The notes beneath the pieces are model-generated. The model did no database searches, had not been told where the DNA came from, and saw nothing but the letters and a program-made list of their open reading frames with translations. From assembly GCA_041749015.1 (NCBI GenBank), contig JBGTCD010000001.1, positions 4,383-68,382 of the forward strand: DNA of 64,000 bases, given 5' to 3'. Positions within the stretch are counted from its first letter, which is position 1, and each line of letters starts with the position of its first letter. A program made the translations under genes and the position numbers. The stretch comes from JBGTCD01 sp041749015. Its GTDB lineage: Bacteria; Bacteroidota; Bacteroidia; Cytophagales; Cyclobacteriaceae. Positions 10,080-18,957 of the stretch are shown here, one piece after another.

Positions 10080-12908
10080 GTGAACAGCCCCTTAAACAAA
10101 TTTTGCAATGCTGTTCGCATAGCATTGCTTCCCTTTATACTGATTGTTTCATTTAACCAGGCTCAAGCACAAGCCTTTATTACCACTTGGGTAACTGATA
10201 ATGGTCAAATCATTATTCCCACTACAGGTGGTGGCTATAACTATGATATAACCTGGACTAATCTAAGCAATGCAGGTGTTGGTGATGGTTCAGCAAGCGG
10301 TGTGACAGGAAATTATACAGTATTTGGATTAACCAATGTGGATGTCTATGAAGTTCAAATTACAGGACTTTTCCCCAGGATATACTTCGGGGGCAGCACT
10401 TTTCAAAACCAGGGAAAAATACGAAGCATTGAACAATGGGGTAGCAATCCATGGACAAGCATGGAAGGGTCTTTTGATCGTTGTCGCAATATGGTCATAA
10501 ATGCACCAGATGCACCAGACTTATCCAATGTAACTAGCTTGGGATCAATGTTTGTAGGCGTCCGTCATGAGGATGCGTTTACCAATACTGACCTAAGCGC
10601 CTGGGATGTAAGCACCATAAATGACATGAGTTATTTGTTCAATTTTGCCTGGTACTTTAATCAGGACATCAGCAATTGGGATGTTAGTAATGTCACCAAT
10701 ATGGCCTATATGTTTGGCGGTGCATATTATTATAATCAACCGCTAAATGCCTGGGATGTAAGTAATGTAACTAACATGGAACTTATGTTTTTTGAACTCT
10801 CCATCTTTGACCAACCACTCGACCAATGGGATGTAAGCAACGTAGAGTTTATGAATGGAATGTTCTCCTATACGGAAGCATTTAACCAACCATTGGCTAG
10901 CTGGGACGTGAGCAGTGTGACCAATATGCAAGAAATGTTTGGTGGCGCGGAAGTATTTAATCAGCCCTTAAACAGTTGGAACGTGAGCTCTGTCACTAAT
11001 ATGAGTTTGATGTTCGAAAATGCAAATGTAGTTGCCTTTAACCAGCCCTTAGATAATTGGGATGTGAGCAATGTTACTGAAATGTGGCGGATGTTTTCTT
11101 TCAGTGATGTTTTTAATCAGGACATTAGCAGTTGGGATGTAAGCAACGTAACTGACATGTGGCAAATGTTTCGAAACGCCACCGCTTTTAATCAGGACCT
11201 GGGTAGTTGGGATGTTGGTAATGTAATTGATATGGATAATATGCTAAATAATTCTGGCCTATCCATTGCAAATTATGACGCCACCCTGATTGGATGGGCT
11301 GGTTTACCCTCCTTGCAATCCGGCATCAACTTAGGGGCACTATCTTTGAACTATTGCCTTGCAGAGACTGCCCGAAATTCGATTATCAGTAACTATAGTT
11401 GGTCGATTAGTGATGCTGGATTGAACTGTCTGCCCATTATTATTTCATTTACACCTACCTCAGCGGCAAATGGGGCAACGGTAACCATTACGGGTGACAA
11501 TTTCACAGGAGCAACCAGTGTAAGTTTTGGTGGTACTGCTGCGAACTCCTTTACAGTAGTTAATTCAACAACCATTACAGCAGAGGTAGGCGCAGGTGCA
11601 TCCGGAAATGTGGAAGTAATTACTCCCGAAGGTACGGCAGCACTTTCAGGGTTTACCTTTATACCCGCTCCAACCATTGCCTCATTCACCCCTACCTCAG
11701 CGGCAAGTGGTGCCACGGTAACCATTACCGGCACTAACTTTACTGGGGCAAGTGCAGTAAGCTTTGGTGGGATAGCTGCAACCACATTTACGGTGGTGAA
11801 TACCACCACTATAACGGCAGTGGTAGGCACAGGAGCCTCTGGAAACCTGGTAGTTGTTACCCCTGGAGGCACGGCTACACTTGCAGGATTTACCTTTATA
11901 CCTGCTCCAACCATTGCCTCATTCACCCCTACCTCAGCGGCAAGTGGTGCAACTGTAACCATTACTGGTACTAATTTTACTGGGGCAAGCGCTGTAAGCT
12001 TTGGTGGGGTAGCTGCAACATCATTTACGGTGGTGAATGCCACGACTGTTACCGCAGTAGTAGGCACAGGCGCTTCCGGAAACTTGGTAGTTGTTACCCC
12101 TGGAGGCACGGCTACACTTGCGGGATTTACCTTTATACCCCCTCCAACTATTAGCATTGATACGCAGCCCCAGGCTGTCAATATAGTTTGTCTTGGCGAA
12201 CAAATTTTTCTTTCTATCAGCGCAAGTGGCACAACTAATCTTACCTACCAGTGGGAAAAATTTAATACAGGTACAGCTGCTTTTGAAAACTTAAATGACA
12301 ATGGAGACTATTCTGGCACTACAACCAATACACTTACCATCATCGCAAATGCTCTGACACTCGGTGGCGATTTCCGTTGTCGTGTGTCCGGAGATGCAGC
12401 GGCAGATGTATTCACCAATATTGCAAATCTGGATATTAATCCCCTTCCCGAGGTGACCCTGGATGGTAACCGATTCATAGCACCTGATGGAGCAAGTTCA
12501 TATCAATGGTACAGGAATGGCGATACAATAGATGGGGCTACTGGCCACTATCTCGATGTGTTTGACTATGGGGTTTACTATGTGTCAGTAACAGGGCTTG
12601 GTGGCTGTGATGGGGTATCTGAGCCGATTGAGTTTTTTGTTACTAACTTTTCCGATACTGGGTATGTCGGGTGGGAGGTATTCCCCAACCCTACGCGTGG
12701 TATTTTGAATATTAAAATTCCCGAAACCAAATCTCAAGCTACTCTCACCATGTATGACCTCCGGGGCCGGTTGGTTTCAGAGACCAGGGTCGGGTATTCG
12801 TCCGGATATCAGCAGTGGGAGATCAAAGACCTTCCGCAAGGTATTTATTATCTGCACGCCAAAGATGGTGATGCGGTCAAAACCTGGAGGATTCTGTTTT
12901 TGCCTTAG
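10080..12908 (+). CDS. T9SS type A surface protein with BspA-type (DUF285) repeats and three IPT/TIG domains
   Basis: This 942-aa protein starts at GTG and has a signal peptide ending in QAQAQA. From about residue 120 to 400 there are about ten repeats built on WDVSNVTNMxxMF and FNQPL, the hallmark of DUF285/BspA-like surface proteins. Three IPT/TIG domains follow (about 455-700), each starting FTPTSAA(N/S)GATVTITG, then an Ig-like region and a type A T9SS sorting domain ending KTWRILFLP. The last 150 residues are nearly the same as those of the giant protein encoded just upstream. Probable role: adhesion or cell-cell contact. The DUF285 and IPT assignments are secure; the ligand is unknown. 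Confidence 0.87.
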   Translation: MNSPLNKFCNAVRIALLPFILIVSFNQAQAQAFITTWVTDNGQIIIPTTGGGYNYDITWTNLSNAGVGDGSASGVTGNYTVFGLTNVDVYEVQITGLFPRIYFGGSTFQNQGKIRSIEQWGSNPWTSMEGSFDRCRNMVINAPDAPDLSNVTSLGSMFVGVRHEDAFTNTDLSAWDVSTINDMSYLFNFAWYFNQDISNWDVSNVTNMAYMFGGAYYYNQPLNAWDVSNVTNMELMFFELSIFDQPLDQWDVSNVEFMNGMFSYTEAFNQPLASWDVSSVTNMQEMFGGAEVFNQPLNSWNVSSVTNMSLMFENANVVAFNQPLDNWDVSNVTEMWRMFSFSDVFNQDISSWDVSNVTDMWQMFRNATAFNQDLGSWDVGNVIDMDNMLNNSGLSIANYDATLIGWAGLPSLQSGINLGALSLNYCLAETARNSIISNYSWSISDAGLNCLPIIISFTPTSAANGATVTITGDNFTGATSVSFGGTAANSFTVVNSTTITAEVGAGASGNVEVITPEGTAALSGFTFIPAPTIASFTPTSAASGATVTITGTNFTGASAVSFGGIAATTFTVVNTTTITAVVGTGASGNLVVVTPGGTATLAGFTFIPAPTIASFTPTSAASGATVTITGTNFTGASAVSFGGVAATSFTVVNATTVTAVVGTGASGNLVVVTPGGTATLAGFTFIPPPTISIDTQPQAVNIVCLGEQIFLSISASGTTNLTYQWEKFNTGTAAFENLNDNGDYSGTTTNTLTIIANALTLGGDFRCRVSGDAAADVFTNIANLDINPLPEVTLDGNRFIAPDGASSYQWYRNGDTIDGATGHYLDVFDYGVYYVSVTGLGGCDGVSEPIEFFVTNFSDTGYVGWEVFPNPTRGILNIKIPETKSQATLTMYDLRGRLVSETRVGYSSGYQQWEIKDLPQGIYYLHAKDGDAVKTWRILFLP
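11446..12155 (+). repeat. Three tandem 237-bp units encoding IPT/TIG domains
   Basis: The start of the CATT(T/C)ACxCCTACCTCAGC block recurs at 11446, 11683 and 11920, a strict 237-bp (79-codon) period. Units two and three are much more alike to each other than to unit one, which points to a later duplication or gene conversion. The repeat is inside the coding frame. Confidence 0.85.
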
Positions 12909-13063
12909 GTACTAATTCCAACTCATTCGGTATTTTTAATGGGCATATACCAGGGCCTATAATTTCCAGACAAATCTTCTAATATTTTCATTTCAAATAC
13001 TTATCTTTCAAAGCATTATACAAGCCTCAATTTTTTAATAGGCATGCATTTAAAAGGTCATTT

Positions 13064-15076
13064 ATGAAAAGTATTTGCCTGGGCCTTCTATTTTCTTTTA
13101 TCCTTGAAGGGGTGATTGCTCAAAACAATGTTGACAGTCTTACGGCCATTGTGTCGCAAAATATGCGGGACACCGCCTATTTTGAATCATTGTATCGTTT
13201 GGGAGTGGAGTTCGAAAGAAGGGATAGCAAAAAGGCCATTGCCTATTTTAAACGAGCCATTGAAGATTCAAAAGCTGCCGGCCCGGATAAATGGACAGCC
13301 CTTTCTGCGATACGACTAGCTGGTGTATATTCTGCCATGGGCATCAATGACAGTGCAGAATTATATTTTGAAATTCCTGCAGGCTTTATTCAAAAAAAAC
13401 CTAAAGAATTGAAGGTCAGACTAGGGTATTTCACCGGGCTTGGCATTCATAATAACCGGGTTGGCAATTATTGGGAGGCTATTCGAAACTATGAGGAAGT
13501 AGCCAAGATTGATATTTCTGTAGTTGGAAAAGAAAATCTTGCCGGCAACTACATCAATATGTCAAATGTATATGGTGGCCTCGGTATGGTAGGGGAACGA
13601 ATGGATGCGATTTTTTTGGCGCTGGATATTTTTGAGGAAGTCCAAAATAAGTTGGGCCTATCATTTTGCTATAATGCACTTGGTAATCTTTATTACAGTC
13701 AGGAGGATTACGAAAAATCTGAAAAATGGTATCAAAAATCTCTTGACCTCAGAATTGAGATAAATGACAGGATAGGTAGCGCGGGGGCTCTTTCTAATTT
13801 AGGCATTGTAATGATGGATACTGATCGATTTTCTGAAGCACTGGAAAAATTCAGTCAGGCAAAAGTTATTTACCAGGATATGGGGTATAAGGAGAATATT
13901 TCCAATACTCTGATAAATGTGGGAAAGACCTATCAAAGGATGGGTAAACTAGATAGTGCCCTAAACAATTTCAACGGTTCATTAAGAATTCAAAATGAAA
14001 TATCTGAAAACCCGAACAATGCATTTGTTCTTGCTGAGATAGGACGGATTCACTCTCAATTAGCTAATAAAAAAAATGCTGAAGAATTTTTAATAGCTGC
14101 AATAAATAAGGCAAAGGTAAAAAATGACCCTGTAAGTCGAAGAAATGCATATCAGTTTTTGTCAGATCATTACAAAAGGAACGGCCGATACAAAGAGGCA
14201 TTGGATTTTCAAGGCAAGTTTCAATCGATAGCTGACTCCCTCCAAAATGCCAACCTAAAGCTAAAGCTCCAGACCTTGGAGACTCGGTATGAGTTTGATA
14301 AAAAGGAGGCAGAGATCAACCTTCTGAAGGCAGAAAAGGAGCGGGATCAATTGGCTATTGAAAGGCAATCTATCCGGCAGACCGGTATCCTGATTGTCCT
14401 TGTTTTGGTAGTGCTCATTGCTATGTTATTGGTAAATCGCTACAGAATCCTTAACAAGGCAAGGCGGCAGCTCGAAATCGAAAAAATGCGCAGTGAGATC
14501 GCGCGTGACCTCCACGATGACCTGGGCTCCACCCTATCGAGTATTAACATCATCAGCAATATGGCGGCCTCAAGCCCAAATGGGAATCTGGTTACATCTT
14601 TGACCAAGATCAGCGAACAATCTTCACGCATGATGGAAGATATGTCAGACATTGTTTGGTCTATTAATCCTAATCACGATACCCTTGAACAGGTAGTGAT
14701 CAAGATGAAGACCTTTGCCTCAGAGATCCTTGAGCCAAAAAATATCACCTTTGTCATGGAGGTGAATCAAAATATTAAAGATTTAAAACTTGATGTTGAA
14801 AAGAGGAAAAATCTATTTCTGATTTTTAAAGAATCCATCAATAATGCCGCCAAATACAGCGAGGGGAGTTCTGTCAAAATCCAAATTGTAGCTGAAAACG
14901 GATCTTTAAAATTTACTATTGAGGATGATGGTAAGGGATTTGATCCGAATGCCATTAAAGTCGGCAATGGCCTGCGCAATATGGAATCCAGAGCAGCACG
15001 CATCAATGGTAAATTAAATAGGGTGAGTGCCCCTGGCAAGGGCACCTCTGTAACCCTGGAAATACCCATCACATGA
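13064..15076 (+). CDS. Sensor histidine kinase with periplasmic TPR domain (HisKA_3 type)
   Basis: The 670-aa protein has a signal or anchor segment at 1-20, then TPR-like helical pairs (about 60-400; for example FCYNALGNLYYSQEDYEKSE and ISNTLINVGKTYQRMGKLDS). A charged coiled coil precedes a membrane helix at about 443-463. The HisKA_3 dimerisation and phosphoacceptor block has ARDLHDDLGSTL with the likely phospho-His at 484. The HATPase domain shows NNAAKYSEGS (N box) and EDDGKGFDP (G box). The next gene is a LuxR/NarL-type response regulator, as expected for this kinase class. Its position next to large T9SS genes suggests, but does not prove, that it controls surface functions. Confidence 0.9.
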   Translation: MKSICLGLLFSFILEGVIAQNNVDSLTAIVSQNMRDTAYFESLYRLGVEFERRDSKKAIAYFKRAIEDSKAAGPDKWTALSAIRLAGVYSAMGINDSAELYFEIPAGFIQKKPKELKVRLGYFTGLGIHNNRVGNYWEAIRNYEEVAKIDISVVGKENLAGNYINMSNVYGGLGMVGERMDAIFLALDIFEEVQNKLGLSFCYNALGNLYYSQEDYEKSEKWYQKSLDLRIEINDRIGSAGALSNLGIVMMDTDRFSEALEKFSQAKVIYQDMGYKENISNTLINVGKTYQRMGKLDSALNNFNGSLRIQNEISENPNNAFVLAEIGRIHSQLANKKNAEEFLIAAINKAKVKNDPVSRRNAYQFLSDHYKRNGRYKEALDFQGKFQSIADSLQNANLKLKLQTLETRYEFDKKEAEINLLKAEKERDQLAIERQSIRQTGILIVLVLVVLIAMLLVNRYRILNKARRQLEIEKMRSEIARDLHDDLGSTLSSINIISNMAASSPNGNLVTSLTKISEQSSRMMEDMSDIVWSINPNHDTLEQVVIKMKTFASEILEPKNITFVMEVNQNIKDLKLDVEKRKNLFLIFKESINNAAKYSEGSSVKIQIVAENGSLKFTIEDDGKGFDPNAIKVGNGLRNMESRAARINGKLNRVSAPGKGTSVTLEIPIT

Positions 15077-15130
15077 TTAGGGTATTTTTTTTTGAAGACT
15101 GTTGGGGATATTTGTTTTACTAAATTCAAA

Positions 15131-15766
15131 ATGTCTATGCCCGTCAAGATCCTGGTTTATGAAGATAATGCCCTCCTCAGGGAAAGTCTGACCCAGATGC
15201 TTGATGCTAACGATGATATCCAATTGTTAGGGGCTTTTGAGAATCCCTCAGAAATCAACCACCATATCGAAGAGTTGAAACCGGATTTGCTCTTAATGGA
15301 TATTGACATGCCTGTGATGACAGGTATTGAGGCGCTTAAATTGATTCGCACCAGGGGCCACAGCGCTCCGGTGATCATGCTCACTGTTTTTGATGATAAC
15401 CCCACCGTATTGGAAGCTATTAAAGCCGGGGCTTCTGGATACATTCTTAAAAGGGAAATTAACGCCAGGATTTTTGCGGCCATTAAAGAGGCCATGAATG
15501 GAGGGGCACCCATGAGTCCCACGGTGGCCAGAATGGTAATCGAATCAATGCATCAAAAAGCCCATACCAACATCTACGATCTGACACCGCGAGAAAAAGA
15601 AATCCTCAACTCATTGAGTATTGGCAATAGCTATAAAATGATTGCTGCACATTTTGAGATCAGCATAGACACCGTGCGCACCCACATCAAGCACATCTAC
15701 GACAAACTCCAAGTCCACAGCCAAACCGAAGCGGTAAGTAAAGCCATAAATGAAAAATTAGTTTAG
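15131..15766 (+). CDS. NarL/LuxR-family response regulator
   Basis: I place the start at the ATG at 15131 (211 aa); the frame is open back to a TTG at 15092, but those 13 residues fit no receiver domain. The receiver domain has the acidic pair near YEDN (11-12), the phosphoacceptor Asp57 in LLLMDIDMPVMTG, a Thr in VIMLTVFDD and a Lys in YILKREI. A LuxR helix-turn-helix follows (LTPREKEILNSLSIG ... TVRTHIKHIYDKL). It is the partner of the TPR-histidine kinase ending 54 bp upstream. Targets are not visible in the sequence. Confidence 0.92.
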   Translation: MSMPVKILVYEDNALLRESLTQMLDANDDIQLLGAFENPSEINHHIEELKPDLLLMDIDMPVMTGIEALKLIRTRGHSAPVIMLTVFDDNPTVLEAIKAGASGYILKREINARIFAAIKEAMNGGAPMSPTVARMVIESMHQKAHTNIYDLTPREKEILNSLSIGNSYKMIAAHFEISIDTVRTHIKHIYDKLQVHSQTEAVSKAINEKLV

Positions 15767-15788
15767 GTACCACACTAAAACAAACACC

Positions 15789-16685
15789 ATGAAAACTCTC
15801 ATCTGTTTATTTAGCACCATTCTATTAACTGGCAATCCCGTACATGCTCAGTTGTATGATAACCTAAGTGAACTACCACAAAAGGAATTTGAAGCATATT
15901 GCAGCAAAAACTACGAGCAGCAATCTGAGCAAATATCAGACCTGCTGGCTGATGCCTTGCTGTATCATGAATCACTCCTGGGCTTTAGACCAGATATAAC
16001 CCTTCTTATATTATCGGCAGCAGACTGGAGTACCTATACCTCGTTTCCTGTTTATGGAATGCCACATTATACCAATAATAAAACGTTGGTTGTGGCTATT
16101 GAAGATAATCCGTTCTGGGAAAGTTTTAAACCGCCGCTTGATCAATTGCCCAATGAACTCGCAGAGCAGGTACGCGAAGCATATACAGTCAATGGTACTC
16201 TCACCATGCAGCCATTCTTTGAATTATTGGCTATTCATGAGTTGGGACATGCCTTCCATATCCAGGATGATTTAAAGATGCAACGACTGTGGATGGGCGA
16301 GTTGTTCTGCAATATATTTTTGCATACTTATGTCGCTGAACAAAAGCCAGAGGCATTGCCAGCACTGACCGTTTTCCCCAACATGGTAGTAGCAGCAGGG
16401 GCAAAAGAATATAAATACACCCAACTTCAGGATATTGAAGAACGATATGCTGAAATAGGGCAGCAGCATCCCAAAAACTATGGCTGGTTCCAGTGTCGTT
16501 GGCATGCCGGTGCCGCAAAAATTTACGATGACGGTGGCAAGGAGGTACTCGTAAAACTTTGGGAGGCACTAAACACGCAGAAAGAAAAACTTTTTGATGC
16601 CGCCTTAATTGATTTCCTTGAACAAAGGACTCACAAAAGCCTGGCTGACCTGATCAGGAATTGGGACAAAGAGACAAAACTCTAA
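15789..16685 (+). CDS. Secreted protein with HExxH zinc-protease-like motif
   Basis: The 298-aa product has a signal peptide (1-20, ending NPVHAQ). HELGH at residues 150-154 is a gluzincin-type HExxH motif, followed at a plausible distance by WMGELF, whose Glu could be a third zinc ligand. No named peptidase family is recognised. It begins 22 bp after the response regulator gene and precedes three membrane-protein genes on the same strand, so it may share their transcript. Zinc-dependent hydrolase is an inference from the motif and export signal. A non-catalytic role is possible. Confidence 0.6.
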   Translation: MKTLICLFSTILLTGNPVHAQLYDNLSELPQKEFEAYCSKNYEQQSEQISDLLADALLYHESLLGFRPDITLLILSAADWSTYTSFPVYGMPHYTNNKTLVVAIEDNPFWESFKPPLDQLPNELAEQVREAYTVNGTLTMQPFFELLAIHELGHAFHIQDDLKMQRLWMGELFCNIFLHTYVAEQKPEALPALTVFPNMVVAAGAKEYKYTQLQDIEERYAEIGQQHPKNYGWFQCRWHAGAAKIYDDGGKEVLVKLWEALNTQKEKLFDAALIDFLEQRTHKSLADLIRNWDKETKL

Positions 16686-16722
16686 ATGCTTAGCTTTAAA
16701 ATGAAATACCTGTTCCACCAAA

Positions 16723-17484
16723 ATGAAAACCTCGCCTATTGACAAAACGCTATTTGCAGGCACTGCGTGGATGTTACTACTGCTTGTACCTATAACATTT
16801 ATCGGTTTTTACCCAAGCTATTTTTCTAAGTTCCACTCAACCACCTCAACTGTCATACACCTGCACAGCCTGCTCATGTTGTTATGGCTGGCCACAGTGG
16901 TCGCACAGCCTCTTTTTTTAAAATTTAATAAATTTCATCAACACCGTCTTGTTGGAAAGATCAGCTATGGTATTATGCCGCTTGTTATTTTCAGCGGGTA
17001 TCTCATACTGCGGTATTCCTATCAACGCGTAATTAATGGTGACGATGTAGGCCCTCCGGGATTTTATCCACCTGATCTTCCACTTGATATCAAGGCAGCG
17101 GAATTTGTTGTGATCGGCACCGTGTATTGGGTTTGGTTAGTACTTTACTATATTCTTGGAGTTCATTTCAGAAAAACCGTTGTAGCACATGCCACATTTA
17201 TGCTGGCTGCTGCCCTCACTATTCTTGGGCCTGCTGACGATCGGCTAATCGGTCATGTTTGCGATGCATTGGACTGGCCGTTTAATGCAGTTGCCGGAAA
17301 CCATATATTTGCTTTAGTGGGTCTGGTGTTTATAAGTCTATTTTTCTTTCATCAAAAGAAAAAACTAAGCCTTCAACCAACCCTTACCGTGTTACTGATT
17401 CATGGTATTGGGATTTTCCTTTTCTACACCTTGCCGTTCCATCCTGCTTGGAATCAGTTAGCGGTACTTTTATTTAATACATAA
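16723..17484 (+). CDS. Multi-helix membrane protein, first of three tandem paralogues
   Basis: This 253-aa protein has about seven hydrophobic helices. Conserved His residues sit in positions shared with the next two genes: LHSLLMLLW, FHQHRLVGK and VVAHATFMLAAAL. Such paired intramembrane His could bind heme, as in b-type cytochromes, but this is not proven. No transporter motif is seen. It lies 4 bp before the second paralogue. I do not recognise a named family with confidence. Confidence 0.6.
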   Translation: MKTSPIDKTLFAGTAWMLLLLVPITFIGFYPSYFSKFHSTTSTVIHLHSLLMLLWLATVVAQPLFLKFNKFHQHRLVGKISYGIMPLVIFSGYLILRYSYQRVINGDDVGPPGFYPPDLPLDIKAAEFVVIGTVYWVWLVLYYILGVHFRKTVVAHATFMLAAALTILGPADDRLIGHVCDALDWPFNAVAGNHIFALVGLVFISLFFFHQKKKLSLQPTLTVLLIHGIGIFLFYTLPFHPAWNQLAVLLFNT

Positions 17485-17488
17485 ATCT

Positions 17489-18229
17489 ATGACTTCACGC
17501 TCCAACTACTTCTATTCCGTTTATTGGATTCTTCTTGTAGTTGTATTTCTCGGCTTTGCCCCCAGTTTTTACTTGAAGTTTTTAATCCCGGATCAATCTT
17601 ATTATCCAAATGGATTGCCCACTCTGCACATTGTACATGGTATCATTCTAACTGTGTGGTACATTTTTTTGGTGGTGCAAGCGCGGTGGATTGCTGTGAA
17701 AAAGATTTCTGTTCATAGAAAAATGGGTTGGCTTGGTGCAGCATGGGCAGTATTGGTCATGATCACTACCTGGTGGGTTATCTCTGTTTTTCCCGATCGG
17801 ATGGTATTACTCGCAGCACAAACAAACTCAACAGTTGAAGCGCTAGAACCAGGTTTAGTACAGATTCTGTGGCTGGACATCTTCATGAGTGTCTTGTTTG
17901 TTGCCTTTATTCTAACAGGCTTTATTAAACGCAAAACACCTCATATCCATAAGCGACTTATGCTCTATTCTGGGATTGTATTTCTATTCGCAGCTACAGG
18001 CAGACTTGGTGGAATTATAGGATTTTTAACAATCCCACCTTTAGGATTCATTACCAATGTTGCCATCTTGCTTGGCCTTACCGCTAGTTTAATGATACAC
18101 GATTATCGGAGGTACAAAAAAATCTATACGGTATCATGGGTATGCTTTGCATTGTACTGGGGCTTAACATTCTTAAGCTTTTATGTAGCCGAAACTAAGG
18201 TTGGGAGTCAGCTGATAAACTTATTTTAG
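17489..18229 (+). CDS. Multi-helix membrane protein, second of three tandem paralogues
   Basis: This 246-aa integral membrane protein shows the same landmarks as its neighbours: LHIVHGIILTVW, ISVHRKMGW and PHIHKRLMLYSGI. The shared pattern is His in helix two, an H(R/K)xxG turn, then H-K-R-L-M. Only 4 bp separate it from the upstream gene and 1 bp from the downstream gene, so all three are very probably co-translated. Function unknown; membrane-bound redox or heme protein is a reasonable guess. Confidence 0.6.
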   Translation: MTSRSNYFYSVYWILLVVVFLGFAPSFYLKFLIPDQSYYPNGLPTLHIVHGIILTVWYIFLVVQARWIAVKKISVHRKMGWLGAAWAVLVMITTWWVISVFPDRMVLLAAQTNSTVEALEPGLVQILWLDIFMSVLFVAFILTGFIKRKTPHIHKRLMLYSGIVFLFAATGRLGGIIGFLTIPPLGFITNVAILLGLTASLMIHDYRRYKKIYTVSWVCFALYWGLTFLSFYVAETKVGSQLINLF

Positions 18230-18230
18230 C

Positions 18231-18848
18231 ATGAAAAAAAACTACTTCCTGGTGACAAGCACCTTTATGTTGATCCTGTCACTTATTGCATTCTCCGATA
18301 ACCTAATTACCGATGTCGGCCAGGAAAGCAATAGCGACCCGAAGTTTATCATTCACGGACTTTTTTGTTTTGCCTGGTTTATCATCCTCGTTATTCAAAC
18401 CCAATTCATCCGAAAAGGTGATTACCATGCTCACAAAAATCTGGGTATCACCGGAATCATTGTAGCAGCCGGAGTATTTGTAAGCACACTCTTTATATTC
18501 ATTGTGATCTATGAAAGTTGGGATACCACGCCCTTCTTTGCTAAGGCCAACCGATTTTTTATGCCAACTTATGCCTTGTTCATCTACTTTGCATACAGGT
18601 ACCGTAAACAAACCGAAAAGCATAAACGATTAATGTTTGTGGCTACACTGTATATGCTGGGCCCGATACTGGACCGAGCCTCTGAACACCTTTACTTAAA
18701 TGTTTACATCTTCAATCCGGTCATCTGGAATGGTTTGTTTATCTCACTATTTATTTTCGATTGGCTTATTCTGAAAAGAATCCATCCGATTTCGTATCTC
18801 AGCTTCATCTGGTTTTATATCGTTTGGGCAATTTCTATATTGACTTAG
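18231..18848 (+). CDS. Multi-helix membrane protein, third and shortest tandem paralogue
   Basis: This 205-aa membrane protein keeps the family pattern: FIIHGLFCFAWF, YHAHKNLGITG and EKHKRLMFVATLYMLGP. It is 40-50 residues shorter than the other two, with fewer residues in the C-terminal helices, so one or two helices may be missing. It ends 109 bp before the amidohydrolase gene. Function unknown. Confidence 0.6.
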   Translation: MKKNYFLVTSTFMLILSLIAFSDNLITDVGQESNSDPKFIIHGLFCFAWFIILVIQTQFIRKGDYHAHKNLGITGIIVAAGVFVSTLFIFIVIYESWDTTPFFAKANRFFMPTYALFIYFAYRYRKQTEKHKRLMFVATLYMLGPILDRASEHLYLNVYIFNPVIWNGLFISLFIFDWLILKRIHPISYLSFIWFYIVWAISILT

Positions 18849-18870
18849 GATCATGAGTCATTTCTTAACC

Positions 18871-18890
18871 AATCACATCATAATGTGATT
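18871..18890. promoter_or_regulatory. Palindrome AATCACAT-CATA-ATGTGATT before the amidohydrolase gene
   Basis: Perfect 8-bp arms surround a 4-bp centre, 67 bp before the amidohydrolase start. A near copy (TCACAT-CATT-ATGTGA) is at 21540-21555, 35 bp before another exported-protein gene. The half-sites face the opposite way from a CRP site. It could be a regulator site or part of a dispersed repeat. Confidence 0.3.
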
Positions 18891-18957
18891 TTTAAATGAC
18901 ATGTAATGCAGAACTTTAAGAAAAAAAGCAATCAACCATTCTTAAATCGCTGTAACG

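Noticed and set aside
11393..12232. A 279-codon open frame on the minus strand
   Set aside because: It lies opposite the three IPT repeats; its repeats mirror the coding strand and there is no start context or known domain.
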